In this document: piece after piece, positions 17,610 to 27,811 of the stretch
Layout of the letters: every line of letters starts with the position of its first letter
Position numbering within the stretch: position 1 is the stretch's first letter
Assembly (NCBI GenBank): GCA_963698535.1
Contig: CAVORD010000001.1
Location: forward strand, 248,001-312,000
Reading direction: 5' to 3'
DNA length: 64,000 bases
Source of the DNA: CAVORD01 sp963698535
GTDB lineage: Bacteria > Bacteroidota > Bacteroidia > Bacteroidales > VadinHA17
Program-made: the position numbers and the translations under genes
The notes under the pieces: model-generated
Seen by the model: only the letters and a program-made list of their open reading frames with translations
Database searches by the model: none
What the model was told of the DNA's origin: nothing

Positions 17610-18140
17610 ATGCTGGAAATTAGGCTTATATCATATAGTGATTTTTCAGATGAAATGCTGGAAGAGATAAGGGCTGTAGTTGAGCGTGAGCTTGAGGTGC
17701 CGGCAAAAGTGATAAAATCCCAGTTTGATATCACCAATTTCTACGATGAATTACGCAGGCAATACGATGGCAATAAGATCCTTAGCGAGGTTGTAAAGTA
17801 TACCACCGGATCGAGAGCCCGCGTCATAGCTCTTTTCGACGTGGACATTTTTATCCCAATTCTCACCTTCATTTTCGGTCAGGCCAATTTTAAAGGTCAA
17901 ACCGGCATAGCGTCATCATACAGACTCCAGAATGAGCTATATGGTCTGGAGAGGAATGACAAGCTGATGATGGAACGTTTCATCAAGGTGATCATCCACG
18001 AGTTGGGTCATAGTTACGGACTAAAGCACTGTTTTGTGCCTGGTTGCGTGATGCGCTCGAGTACTTATGTAGAGAATATCGACCAAAAGGAGAGGAGATT
18101 CTGCCATGGTTGCAAGGAGGAGCTGGATAAGCTTAAGTAG
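17610..18140 (+). CDS. amzA: archaemetzincin-type zinc metallopeptidase
   Basis: A 176-residue predicted peptidase. Residues 130-168 carry the archaemetzincin signature: HELGHSYGLKH (zinc ligands His130, His134, His140; catalytic Glu131), Cys141, Cys146 followed by Met148 of the Met-turn, and a second CxxC pair (Cys165, Cys168), which together form an extra zinc site. No signal peptide is visible, so it is cytoplasmic. It starts 63 bases after the sigma-54 regulator. Its substrate is unknown. Closeness to the redox module suggests a linked role such as processing or turnover, but this is inference from position alone. Confidence 0.9.
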   Translation: MLEIRLISYSDFSDEMLEEIRAVVERELEVPAKVIKSQFDITNFYDELRRQYDGNKILSEVVKYTTGSRARVIALFDVDIFIPILTFIFGQANFKGQTGIASSYRLQNELYGLERNDKLMMERFIKVIIHELGHSYGLKHCFVPGCVMRSSTYVENIDQKERRFCHGCKEELDKLK

Positions 18141-18265
18141 TATGGTATAGTTGGTGACAGTGCCAATCATATGGGGTTTTTATTAAAAAAAACACCCATC
18201 TTCTTTCATGTCAGGCTTTTAATTATTAATATTATAAAATACTTTGTTTCTCATAATCTAAAGTT

Positions 18266-19930
18266 ATGAAGATTCGACGGTTGATATTGCTGCTTTCATT
18301 ACTCCTCATCACCACTGTTTCTCAGGCACAGGAACTGGGATCAATCAAAAAAGAAGATAAATTCAGTATCAATGGCCGATTGGGAGCTTCCATGGTTTTC
18401 TACAATATAGAAGGCCGTGAAGCCAACCGGCCCTCTTTCTCATGGATGCTGGTAGGAAATCCTGTTATAACCGTTTATGGTATAACAATGCCATTCTCTT
18501 TTACGGTAAGTGAACAGGAGCGAAGCTTCCAGCAGCCATTCAACAGGTTTGGAGTCAGTCCTTCATATAAGTGGGCAAAGCTTCATCTGGGTTATCGGAA
18601 TGTCTCTTTCTCAAAATACACATTGGGAGGCCATACCATGCTTGGTGCAGGAGGAGAGTTCACCCCTGGTAAATTCCGTATAGGTGTGATGTATGGTCAG
18701 TTGCTTAAACCAGTTCAATTCAGTGCAGTAATGCCATTCCCCCTGACGGACAAATTGCCGGCATACAAACGTAATGGACTGGCAGTAAGGTTAGGCTACG
18801 GAACCGAAAACAATAGCGTTGACATGGTACTCTTTCGGGGGAATGATGTTGCAGAGTCAATTGCAGACACAAGCCTTCTTCTCCTTCCGGGATCAAATAC
18901 AGTTCTTTCTCTCATTACTCACCAGAAACTTTTGGAAAACTTTGTATTTGATCTTGAGGTTGCCAATAGCGTTTATACAGAAGACAATCGCCTCTCAGGT
19001 GATCCGGGAATAACACCTATACCTCTTGTCAGCGAACTTATTGTAAACAATATAAGTACAACCAGCAGTAACGCTATTGATGCTTCGTTCGGTTATGACT
19101 CCAAACCTTTCGATCTGAAGATTAGGTTCCGACAGATTGAGCCGGGATTCAGGTCGATGGGCACATATTATATGCAAAATAATTTCAGGAATATTACAAT
19201 AGAGCCTTCAATAAATCTGTCAAAGGACAAATATGTGATTTCAGGCAGTTTGGGCTTCCAGCGTGACAATCTTAAAGAAACCCTTGCTCACCAGACTAAC
19301 CGCACAATAGGTTCGGTTAGGGTGTCAGCAAATCCGTTTAAATGGTACCGGGCCAACCTTATTTACTCCAATTATGATATTGACCAGTCATCCGGAATAA
19401 ATCCTCTTGATCCGTTAAGCACCCTTAATCGCATATCGCAAACAACAAGCAGCATCAGCCTGATGCAGAATTTCTCCCTGGTTGGTAAAACCATTGTGCA
19501 GAATCTCATGGTTACGGTAAATGACCAGGTTATGAAGGATCATGTAAACAATACCGGTAACTCTTTCAAGACCTTTGTAGCCATGGGTTCTTATGTCCTC
19601 GGTTATATGCCCCTTAAGATGAATTTCTCTCTCACATACAGTTACTCATCGTTTGATATGCCCACAACAGAAAACCTGATCCATGGCCCGGCAGCTTCAT
19701 TGTCTGCATCCATGCTCAAGAGCAGACTCAGTATGGCTATGACCGGTGCGCATTTTCTGAATTTTGTCGATAACAGCCTTTATGGTCGTATCACATCATC
19801 ATCACTTTCAGCGAGTTACAAGATATCGAATAAGCACCTTGTTAAGGCAAGGTATTATTTGAACCAAAGTACTGGTACCTCTTCTTATACGGAAACTAAA
19901 GGTGAATTCGGTTATGGATTTATATTCTGA
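18266..19930 (+). CDS. predicted outer-membrane beta-barrel protein
   Basis: A 554-residue exported protein I cannot assign to a named family. The signal peptide is residues 1-21 (LLLSLLLITTVSQAQ). The rest is a long series of amphipathic strands with alternating polar and hydrophobic residues (GRLGASMVFYNI, VRVSANPFKWYRANLIYSNYDI, LSASYKISNKHLVKARYYL) and the last residues are GEFGYGFIF, a terminal aromatic as required for BAM-dependent insertion. The next gene starts inside its 3' end (17-base overlap), so the two are translationally coupled. It may be the outer-membrane anchor or channel for the large secreted protein that follows. Confidence 0.65.
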   Translation: MKIRRLILLLSLLLITTVSQAQELGSIKKEDKFSINGRLGASMVFYNIEGREANRPSFSWMLVGNPVITVYGITMPFSFTVSEQERSFQQPFNRFGVSPSYKWAKLHLGYRNVSFSKYTLGGHTMLGAGGEFTPGKFRIGVMYGQLLKPVQFSAVMPFPLTDKLPAYKRNGLAVRLGYGTENNSVDMVLFRGNDVAESIADTSLLLLPGSNTVLSLITHQKLLENFVFDLEVANSVYTEDNRLSGDPGITPIPLVSELIVNNISTTSSNAIDASFGYDSKPFDLKIRFRQIEPGFRSMGTYYMQNNFRNITIEPSINLSKDKYVISGSLGFQRDNLKETLAHQTNRTIGSVRVSANPFKWYRANLIYSNYDIDQSSGINPLDPLSTLNRISQTTSSISLMQNFSLVGKTIVQNLMVTVNDQVMKDHVNNTGNSFKTFVAMGSYVLGYMPLKMNFSLTYSYSSFDMPTTENLIHGPAASLSASMLKSRLSMAMTGAHFLNFVDNSLYGRITSSSLSASYKISNKHLVKARYYLNQSTGTSSYTETKGEFGYGFIF

Positions 19931-22900
19931 AAATACTAAAAATAGCAGGCTCCCCATTCTCCGGATAGCTCTTCTATTCTTGCTCCTGTCAGTATCAATA
20001 TCAGGAACAATAGCTCAGATTACAGTAAATGTTGCTGTTCTACCTCCATACAGTCCGGATATTGAGCAATATGCAGACAATACCCGGATAACTGTTTTAG
20101 CATTTGACTTTGGAAATATTGAATGTTCCCTACGCCTTACTATTAAAGGCGATAATGGGATAGAACTTGTCTCTTTGTACGACTATATGTTTCAGACGTT
20201 CACCCTTCAGGATGCTATACCGGTTATCCTTTCCGGTCCGGATCTGTCGGAGTATTTTGACCTGAACCATCTGATAGTGTCCGGCATTGACCCTGCAGAG
20301 CTTGAGAGTCAGGGGCTGCCCCCGGGGAATTATCGGATATGTGCCAGGGTATACAGTGGTGGCATGCCTCTGTCGGAAGATTTTCCTGTTGGCTGCGGTA
20401 ACTTTTTCAGAGTTAACTACCTGCAACCGCCAATGCTAATATCCCCTGCTGACAAGAGCGAAATTGAAAACACTCTTACACAGCAAATAATATTCTCATG
20501 GACCCCTTCGCCCGGAGCTCCTGTATGGACATCATACATTCTGAAGATTGTGGAGATATCTGATCCTGCCAGAGATCCGAATGAAGCGATGTTGTCAGCT
20601 ACCACACCTGCCTTTTTCGAGGAGGAGGTGAATGGCACCTCTTTCCTCTACGGTCCGGCACAGCCACTGCTTGATCCCGGGAAGAGATATGCATTCCAGG
20701 TGATAGCATCTGAAACGGAGAGCAAAAGCAGGTTCGAGAACTTCGGACGCAGTGAGGTATCTTCATTCCTTTTTGGAAAGGAGTCAGACAATATCCTCGC
20801 CTTCCCGGAACTGGCAGAGATGGCAGGACCTGTGTTGGTGAAACCGAAGGAGGCGGCAAGCACATGGACCATGCCAAACACCTTCGTTAACGGAACAATG
20901 CAGTATATCTTTCCTCAGGATCAGGGTACAAGGGGGTTTATGAATAATATCCCCCTGAAGCTCAGGGTGGGGTACTACATAGTATCTGTCAACAATCAGA
21001 AAACATACCTCGCGAACAGTATATCGGATTATCGGATTGAAATGACTGAATATGCAGAGGTGCATGGTAAAACATTCGCATTTCAAAGTATCCTGAAGAC
21101 AGACACACTACCTGAAATATTGAGTAACCTGGCATTCTGTACTACCAGTAATGATGGTGAATTCACCTTTATGTTCAATAATCCCGGATTAGGACTTGTT
21201 GCTGAAAATGTTAATGCACAACGCATACTGATAGGGTTTGAGCCAGGCGGCGTCAAGAATGGCGAGGTGATATATATGCCAAAAGAAACTATTGAAATTA
21301 CCACGGGCGATTTGTACATGTATGCAAATATCATTGTTGACAACCCTTATTACACAAGTCCGGTAAAAGAAGTAGTTACTCCAAAAGGTGACCACGCCGA
21401 TCTGGGAGTTATCACCACTAAGGTCAGGTCATATGATCTGAAAGTCAATGTAAAGGCGGATAAGAATTACCAGAACCAGTACAAGGCGGACAATGTCGAA
21501 AGTATGGTTGTATATCTTTTGAGAGGATATAAGCCGGGTGGAGTGCCAATAAAAGAGGGAAAAGGATCACAGCCGGTGGAGACTGGAGAGAAGCTATTCA
21601 ATATGCAGGTGATTGCAAAGGATATAACCGGGAATAACGGTATAGCTACCCTGCGCAACCTTGTTAAGAACAACTATGCAGACCCCAATGACAGATATTT
21701 TCTTTATGCTACTGCTCTTGAGAGTTCTGATATAAACTATACAATGGACGCTGCTGTGTTGTACGGTTATAATTATCCTGGTGATGGTGCACTATTCGCC
21801 AATGAGTATGCACCTCCTGAGCCGACACCTTTGAAGGAGTTGGTCGCCAGGCCTCTCCCCCCGGCAATCAGAGGTTCTGTATACAGGTATGATAACCAGA
21901 TGCAGCCCGTAGAGGGAGCTCATGTACAACTCTTTAATATGAGTTATGTTGTAAATTCAGTAACTACCGGTACTGATGGCAGGTTCAGTTTTGAACTCCC
22001 TGGCTCAAAAGAGGGTGACGAATGGGCTCTCCTTACTACTTGTAAGGGTTTTAAGTATAGTTATGTGGTGGTACCTTACTCACTTATCCTCGGAAAAAAA
22101 TATGTCAGGGAGGATATCCTCCTTGAGCCGGAGTCAACAATCACCGGCACTGTTATTAATGAAAAGGGTGAGGGCGTCCGGGTTCATATGCGTATAGATG
22201 ATGGCGCATACAGGGAGTTTCAACCTATCTGTCAGGATATTCTATTAAATCAGGGTGCGTCAGGCTCTTCATTTAACACACCGTCATCAATTCCCGGTGG
22301 TGTACAAACCGTACATAATACCGGATCTTCGGTGATTATGGGTAGCGCTGCTAAAAACATAACACCCGGTACGGTTTACAATTCCGGCAGTGTATCATTA
22401 AATACAGAAATAAAAATTGGCGTTGTCGGCAATATGGTAGAAACTCCGACGTGTACTGACCCGACACGGTTTACTCTATATTCGACTTCCGGCGACCATA
22501 CGATTATCATAAACCCTGTCGATCCGCAATATTTACCAGACACTGTTAAGGTAAATATAGACAAGGGAGATAATACCCATCCAACTATAACTCTTAGTAC
22601 CAGGAAGCATCGTATTCTAGTCCGGGTGAAAGAACTCAGCTATTCCGGCACTCCGGGTCTCGCCCCCCCTGTTGCTAATGCAAAGGTCACAGTTGAAAAT
22701 TATGAGACAAAGACCACCAATAACCTTGGAGAGGCAACTTTTGAATATATCTCTGCCAGCGATACTGTCAGGTTGTACGTAGAAGGACCGCCACAGGCTG
22801 ACTATGTACCTACCCTTAAGACGGCATATGCTGACGAGTCAAAGGAGTATAAAGTTATAACTGTTCTCCTCAGGCCTGGAGGCAGGATAAGAGGTGTTGT

Positions 22901-25715
22901 TTATGCAGGCACCACTGACTCTTCCTCGGTAGCCTCAGCTCGTGTCTATGCAGATATTCCGGGAGAGATTAATATAGAAGCACTGAGCGATGCCAAGGGG
23001 AATTATGAACTCCGTAACGTCCCGCTCAATACGAAGATCAAACTAAGGGCCGTGAAGTCAGCCTCAAATTTTGTCGGCGACTCTCTTCAGGTACGAATTA
23101 CGAAGACAAAGTCATCTGAAAACGGGATATTGGAGGGGATCAACTTCCACCTGCAGGTGTTCAATGATATGGATATTTCAAAACTCCTTGGCTTCCCAAT
23201 AGAGGTGACCCGTCTCACCATCGGTGGATCGGGAGGCAAAGAAGTATTCATCTCCGGCAATTTCACCAATATACCATCAAATGAGTGTTTCAGCCTGCCT
23301 GCATCTGAGGCGGTGATGAGGTTCAATAATGTATCTATTATCCCGAGTCCTTACCAGCAGAACGAAAACGGGGTGCCTCTCTCTCAGCCAAAAGATAATA
23401 AAGTCACCACTAATAAGAACAAACTGTCAGTAAGCCTGTATAATAGCTTTAAGGCTGATCTTATTGGTGATCAGCTGCTTGGGCTGGAGGTTGTTGACAT
23501 AAGCAAGGGGACCGGCGCTATTGCAGCAAGAGTGAAGTTTGATCTGGCATCGTTCCCCACGTCGCTGGTTTCATTTAAAGAGACTGTATGGCTCTCGTCA
23601 GGGACCACGGGAACAACAAAGCTTCCTGCCTTCTCTACTGAGCCAGGTTACGTTAACTACCCGAATGGCCTCTATATTTCTGATGAAACAGGAGGGCCTC
23701 TTTCTTTCACCTTCGACAACCTGACACTTGAGGCCAACCGTGCCGGATCGGTTATCAATGGTGATACTCTTCGACTTAATGCTATGCTGCATACCAACTT
23801 TAAGAATATTCCGCAGCCTGATGCAAAGCTTCCACTGGGTAATATGGTCTTTATCAAGAAGGCGGCACAACTTGTAACCTTTAGTACCATTTACGGCAAA
23901 GACCTTATTATTCCACTCTCGCAAAGCTCTATTCCATGGAGTCTGAATGTCAGCAACTGGGCTCTTAGCAAGGACAGTGGCCTCCAGTTTATTAATGGTT
24001 TTGTGAACACTGGGATTGTTACAATACCCTTCTCTAATATCTATGTTGAACAGGCACAGGACTCTACTATGCTGAAAGGAGGGGATTACAAGCTTGACCA
24101 GCTGTCACTGGCAAATCTGGTGACCCTGAATATTACAGGCCAGAAACAGTTTGGATATGATATTGGCAAAAAGGCCTGGAAACTATCTGTCAGCGGCCTT
24201 CCAGGCCAGCCATGCGCATGGTTCGGAGGGCTCCCGGGAATGGCTCTGGGAGACAAGGTGGAAATAGAAAATTTCTTCTTTGTAAGCAATGGTAATCCCG
24301 TGTTCAATATAAGCCAGACCAGCAAGCCACTGACACTTCATAAGGTTGGGTTGTTTACACCGGGGCTGATAACTGTGATCAATGATGACATTGCAATTGC
24401 AGGGATGATAGATTACAAGATTCCTTACATGAACAATGGTAATAAAATTGACTACAAGATATTCTACTTCAGGAACCCGGATAACTCAATAGGCTTCCGC
24501 AATGAGGTTGCTGCTTTTCTTATCACACCTCCCGGTCCTGTGACAATGGAGTTTTTCCAGATTGCAGGCAGCCAGACACTTGATGAGAAGGGCTTTCATG
24601 CCAGGGGTAAGGTGTATGAAAAGATAGGCTCTGAGAAGCTCTTCGAGTTTGACGCATGGCTTTACAGGACTACCGACTCTACCTCGCTTATTGTTGATCG
24701 CACTACCAACCAGATGTTCAGGTTCTCGGGCAGCAGTACTGTATCGCCCAGACTGGAGAATGTTTGGGGGCGGACGATAGTCAGTGGTGCCGGATGGATG
24801 CCGCTTTCGTTTGGAGGCGATTTGCGTAATGCCAAAGGAGCTTCCGGCGCTCTGAGCTTCACAGTGCACGGCGACCTTGTTGCTGATAAACAGGAAATAC
24901 AAGTTGACAATATACCCGGTCCATTCTCCGGCATCAGTAACTTTACCTATGACTTTGCCAATAAACGTTTTACGGGCATCATCGATTTCAGCAGGACACT
25001 TAATGGTGGGGCATATTTCAACGCATCGGCAGAAGTGCTCTTTGACCCATCTGGATGGTATTTTCTGGGGCTGGGGGCAATTTCTGTGCCTTCACCCAAC
25101 ATGGGAGGTGATGCATCTGTATTCATCGGGGACTACAGTGTCAACCAATACATAATTGACAAATTTGTCCCCAACTCAAGGGTATACCAGATATTTGGAG
25201 TGCCACCTGCTAACTTCCCGGCGCTGAATCAAAAGTTCAGTGGCTTCTATATTGAGGGAGGCGTACACCTGCCTATACCAATAATCCCGCAGTTTGAATT
25301 TGACCTTGGACTGATCAGTGCACAGCTCACCCATGAGATAGGTGGCGATATACGGATGAGTATGAACTTCACAGAAGCTAATACTTACCATATGGGTGTA
25401 AGCATTTACGGACGCATTACAGCAGGTGTCGGGACATCTATGGGCGTTGTTTGTGCATCCTCAACGGTGACAGGTAAAGGCCTTATCAGCGCCGATGGTG
25501 TCTACTCATCAGACGGCTCCTGGTCAGCAATAGGGTACACTGAGTTTGGTATATCAGGTACCACCGAGCTGGGCGTAGGGACTTGTACTTCGTCCTGCGA
25601 AGGTATATTTGGTGTGGGGCCTTGCTTTGTAGATTCGGCGGCAGCCGGAAAATCACTCTTCGGCAAGTTCAGTATATCAAGTGCCGGAACAAGTTTTGAA
25701 TTCGGATTTAAATAA
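19914..25715 (+). CDS. 1933-residue secreted multidomain protein (TANFOR-like N-terminus)
   Basis: A very large surface or secreted protein. I start at ATG 19914; a GTG four codons upstream is also possible. The signal peptide ends near residue 35 (SISGTIAQ). The next 150 residues (VAVLPPYSPDIEQYADN, GPDLSEYF, LPPGNYRICARVY) resemble, from memory, a Bacteroidota domain catalogued as TANFOR. A fibronectin-like segment (SPADKSEIENT, FSWTPSPG) and several carboxypeptidase-regulatory-like beta-sandwiches follow (IRGSVYRYDNQMQPVEGAHV, ITGTVINEKGEGV, IRGVVYAGTTDSS). The last 800 residues are glycine-rich beta structure of unknown fold, ending GTSFEFGFK. No type IX sorting tail is evident. It is flanked in one operon by a barrel protein and a fibronectin-III-like protein. 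Confidence 0.65.
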   Translation: MDLYSENTKNSRLPILRIALLFLLLSVSISGTIAQITVNVAVLPPYSPDIEQYADNTRITVLAFDFGNIECSLRLTIKGDNGIELVSLYDYMFQTFTLQDAIPVILSGPDLSEYFDLNHLIVSGIDPAELESQGLPPGNYRICARVYSGGMPLSEDFPVGCGNFFRVNYLQPPMLISPADKSEIENTLTQQIIFSWTPSPGAPVWTSYILKIVEISDPARDPNEAMLSATTPAFFEEEVNGTSFLYGPAQPLLDPGKRYAFQVIASETESKSRFENFGRSEVSSFLFGKESDNILAFPELAEMAGPVLVKPKEAASTWTMPNTFVNGTMQYIFPQDQGTRGFMNNIPLKLRVGYYIVSVNNQKTYLANSISDYRIEMTEYAEVHGKTFAFQSILKTDTLPEILSNLAFCTTSNDGEFTFMFNNPGLGLVAENVNAQRILIGFEPGGVKNGEVIYMPKETIEITTGDLYMYANIIVDNPYYTSPVKEVVTPKGDHADLGVITTKVRSYDLKVNVKADKNYQNQYKADNVESMVVYLLRGYKPGGVPIKEGKGSQPVETGEKLFNMQVIAKDITGNNGIATLRNLVKNNYADPNDRYFLYATALESSDINYTMDAAVLYGYNYPGDGALFANEYAPPEPTPLKELVARPLPPAIRGSVYRYDNQMQPVEGAHVQLFNMSYVVNSVTTGTDGRFSFELPGSKEGDEWALLTTCKGFKYSYVVVPYSLILGKKYVREDILLEPESTITGTVINEKGEGVRVHMRIDDGAYREFQPICQDILLNQGASGSSFNTPSSIPGGVQTVHNTGSSVIMGSAAKNITPGTVYNSGSVSLNTEIKIGVVGNMVETPTCTDPTRFTLYSTSGDHTIIINPVDPQYLPDTVKVNIDKGDNTHPTITLSTRKHRILVRVKELSYSGTPGLAPPVANAKVTVENYETKTTNNLGEATFEYISASDTVRLYVEGPPQADYVPTLKTAYADESKEYKVITVLLRPGGRIRGVVYAGTTDSSSVASARVYADIPGEINIEALSDAKGNYELRNVPLNTKIKLRAVKSASNFVGDSLQVRITKTKSSENGILEGINFHLQVFNDMDISKLLGFPIEVTRLTIGGSGGKEVFISGNFTNIPSNECFSLPASEAVMRFNNVSIIPSPYQQNENGVPLSQPKDNKVTTNKNKLSVSLYNSFKADLIGDQLLGLEVVDISKGTGAIAARVKFDLASFPTSLVSFKETVWLSSGTTGTTKLPAFSTEPGYVNYPNGLYISDETGGPLSFTFDNLTLEANRAGSVINGDTLRLNAMLHTNFKNIPQPDAKLPLGNMVFIKKAAQLVTFSTIYGKDLIIPLSQSSIPWSLNVSNWALSKDSGLQFINGFVNTGIVTIPFSNIYVEQAQDSTMLKGGDYKLDQLSLANLVTLNITGQKQFGYDIGKKAWKLSVSGLPGQPCAWFGGLPGMALGDKVEIENFFFVSNGNPVFNISQTSKPLTLHKVGLFTPGLITVINDDIAIAGMIDYKIPYMNNGNKIDYKIFYFRNPDNSIGFRNEVAAFLITPPGPVTMEFFQIAGSQTLDEKGFHARGKVYEKIGSEKLFEFDAWLYRTTDSTSLIVDRTTNQMFRFSGSSTVSPRLENVWGRTIVSGAGWMPLSFGGDLRNAKGASGALSFTVHGDLVADKQEIQVDNIPGPFSGISNFTYDFANKRFTGIIDFSRTLNGGAYFNASAEVLFDPSGWYFLGLGAISVPSPNMGGDASVFIGDYSVNQYIIDKFVPNSRVYQIFGVPPANFPALNQKFSGFYIEGGVHLPIPIIPQFEFDLGLISAQLTHEIGGDIRMSMNFTEANTYHMGVSIYGRITAGVGTSMGVVCASSTVTGKGLISADGVYSSDGSWSAIGYTEFGISGTTELGVGTCTSSCEGIFGVGPCFVDSAAAGKSLFGKFSISSAGTSFEFGFK

Positions 25716-25762
25716 TAGCGTTTGGGAGCCTCTTTTTCAGGAAGTACTTAATATTTATAACG

Positions 25763-27808
25763 ATGACAGGTAAAAACTATATATCAGGAAATGGCTTTAT
25801 GGCAGCAATTTTGACATATCTGCTTCTTTCCTCTTCTATTGTGTCGGCACAGACAGCAGTAAATGCTGCACAGGGAAGCCCTTTCGGAATCTTTGTAATT
25901 AACGGATCGCATGTTATTATGCCTGATAAAGCATCAGATAAAACATCAGGCTATCAGATTGAAAGACGTGGAATAAAAGATGATGAATGGGAAAAGGTTG
26001 CACTGGTCACAGCCCCTGCAAAGATGAAAGATTTTGAGGACAGACTCAAGTACTGGTGTGATAGATTTCCGGAATGGGCAAATTATAAAGCGATTCCTGT
26101 CGAAAGAATTTATTCTGCCCTGGAAAGGACAAGAACGACTGACTCTTTGAAATTATATGGCCAGCTACTTCCTGTACGACTTGCAGCCGGGACTATTTAT
26201 CTCGATTCAACTATCAATGATACACTGAGATACCAGTACCGTGTAACGAAGAGATCATTAACGGAACCTGAGAGATTATTGTTTGTCACTGCGCCGTCAC
26301 GTCTGGAGCAAAGAACTTTCCTCGGAAGGATTGCTGTTGTTAATAAGTTTGTGTCATCTGACGAGGTTATAATCACCTGTGGTCTTGATCCCGGATTAAG
26401 GCCTGCATTCTACAGGGTATACCGTAAAAAGGAAGGAGAAAAGTCATTCTATCATATTACTCCTGCAACCGTGAGGTTTATCAAAAACGATACTTCGTTC
26501 GTAACCATCAGAGACTCTGAGGTTGAGCGAGGTAAAATTTATGACTATTATATTGTTCCTACAGATTATTATGGTAGGGAATCTGTTCCATCTGATATAG
26601 TTCGCACTGGCATCTACAGTTTCAGCAGTATCAGGGCGCCAAGTCATATCACCACGGAAGCCATCCTGCCTGTTGGAGGCATACGCATAATGTGGAGATT
26701 TGATAACCCTGCTGATATCAGGAGTTTAAACATATACCGGAGCATGGATTATGATACCGGGTACGTCCTGCTTCAGAAGATAGCTCCTTCGGATACTCTC
26801 TTTACTGATATGGCTGTTGAGCCAATGCGCAAATACTTCTATTATTTTGTTATGGAGGGTTTCTTTGGTGAACTCTCCTCACCAGGGGTTCGGGTTTATG
26901 GTATTGCTGAGAACAGGCTTCCACCACAGAGACCACTGATTGCAGGTGCTGAAGCCCTTAAGGCCGGTGCAAAACTGGAAGTGAAATTCTTTAATCCCGA
27001 TATTAGGTCAGTAAGACTCTACAGGAGTATCCAAGGTCGTTCTGATTTCTCCCCCGTGGCGGTTATCCCGGTGGTGCAGGGTGAATCAGTTTTCTATACC
27101 GATACCAGTAGCTATTTTACCGGCTATACTATGTTAAGGTACACAGCTATGACTGAAAATACCAGTTATGCCCTGAGTCCCTTCTCCGATACCGTGTCAG
27201 TGTATCCTCTCCCGAAGGATGGCCCTGTTTCTTCGGATAATCTGAGGGTCACATCAGAAGGCAATGTAATTAATCTGGTTTGGGATGATCTCTTCGCCAT
27301 CCATCCCGAGATAGTTGGTTACAGGGTTTACAGGAGAACAGAGGGAAATGCCCTAGCCAAGAAGAATCCTTTTAAGCTGATATACAACAGCTCTCTGCAA
27401 CCGGGAGTTAACTATTTCACTGACACAGATATTACTGAAGGCAACACTTATCAATATCAGGTGCGGAGTGTTGATATCAGGGGGGAGGAGAGTGCAACAG
27501 GACCTGTTGGAGGCATCACTATTCATAAGACCAGGCCGGTAGCGCCGTCTGCCATGAAACTCTTTGTACAGGAAGATGGTGTAATGATTGAATGGGAGGA
27601 GCCTGATCAGGAAGGAATAGAGTCTTACAGGCTTTACAGGTATGAGCGTGGCAAATCGCCGGCGATAATCAAGACAATTTTACGGGGCACCGTGAATTAT
27701 ACTGATGTCACAGCACAGAAAGGGAAATTATACTTTTACTATCTCACCTCACTCCATGAGAACGGTGTCGAGAGTTCCCCTGGCAGGGAGGAAGGAGTAT
27801 GGAGGTAA
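25763..27808 (+). CDS. secreted fibronectin type III repeat-like protein
   Basis: A 681-residue exported protein with a signal peptide (about 1-30, LLLSSSIVSAQ). From about residue 195 it consists of five or so repeats of about 95 residues with the pattern (L/V)xWxxP...VxxYRxYR...Y.DT....G..Y.Y.V....GxESxPS typical of fibronectin type III modules (for example GYRVYRRTEGN, YFTDTDITEGNTYQYQV and SYRLYRYERGKSPA). The N-terminal 190 residues are less regular. It lies 47 bases after the 1933-residue protein gene, so it is probably co-expressed and may bind it at the surface. No C-terminal sorting domain is apparent. Confidence 0.7.
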   Translation: MTGKNYISGNGFMAAILTYLLLSSSIVSAQTAVNAAQGSPFGIFVINGSHVIMPDKASDKTSGYQIERRGIKDDEWEKVALVTAPAKMKDFEDRLKYWCDRFPEWANYKAIPVERIYSALERTRTTDSLKLYGQLLPVRLAAGTIYLDSTINDTLRYQYRVTKRSLTEPERLLFVTAPSRLEQRTFLGRIAVVNKFVSSDEVIITCGLDPGLRPAFYRVYRKKEGEKSFYHITPATVRFIKNDTSFVTIRDSEVERGKIYDYYIVPTDYYGRESVPSDIVRTGIYSFSSIRAPSHITTEAILPVGGIRIMWRFDNPADIRSLNIYRSMDYDTGYVLLQKIAPSDTLFTDMAVEPMRKYFYYFVMEGFFGELSSPGVRVYGIAENRLPPQRPLIAGAEALKAGAKLEVKFFNPDIRSVRLYRSIQGRSDFSPVAVIPVVQGESVFYTDTSSYFTGYTMLRYTAMTENTSYALSPFSDTVSVYPLPKDGPVSSDNLRVTSEGNVINLVWDDLFAIHPEIVGYRVYRRTEGNALAKKNPFKLIYNSSLQPGVNYFTDTDITEGNTYQYQVRSVDIRGEESATGPVGGITIHKTRPVAPSAMKLFVQEDGVMIEWEEPDQEGIESYRLYRYERGKSPAIIKTILRGTVNYTDVTAQKGKLYFYYLTSLHENGVESSPGREEGVWR

Positions 27809-27811
27809 TCC

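Noticed and set aside
19914..27808. Type IX secretion C-terminal sorting domain
   Set aside because: Neither the 1933-residue nor the 681-residue protein shows the usual conserved tail with Lys-rich end; the large one ends in a barrel-like EFGFK.
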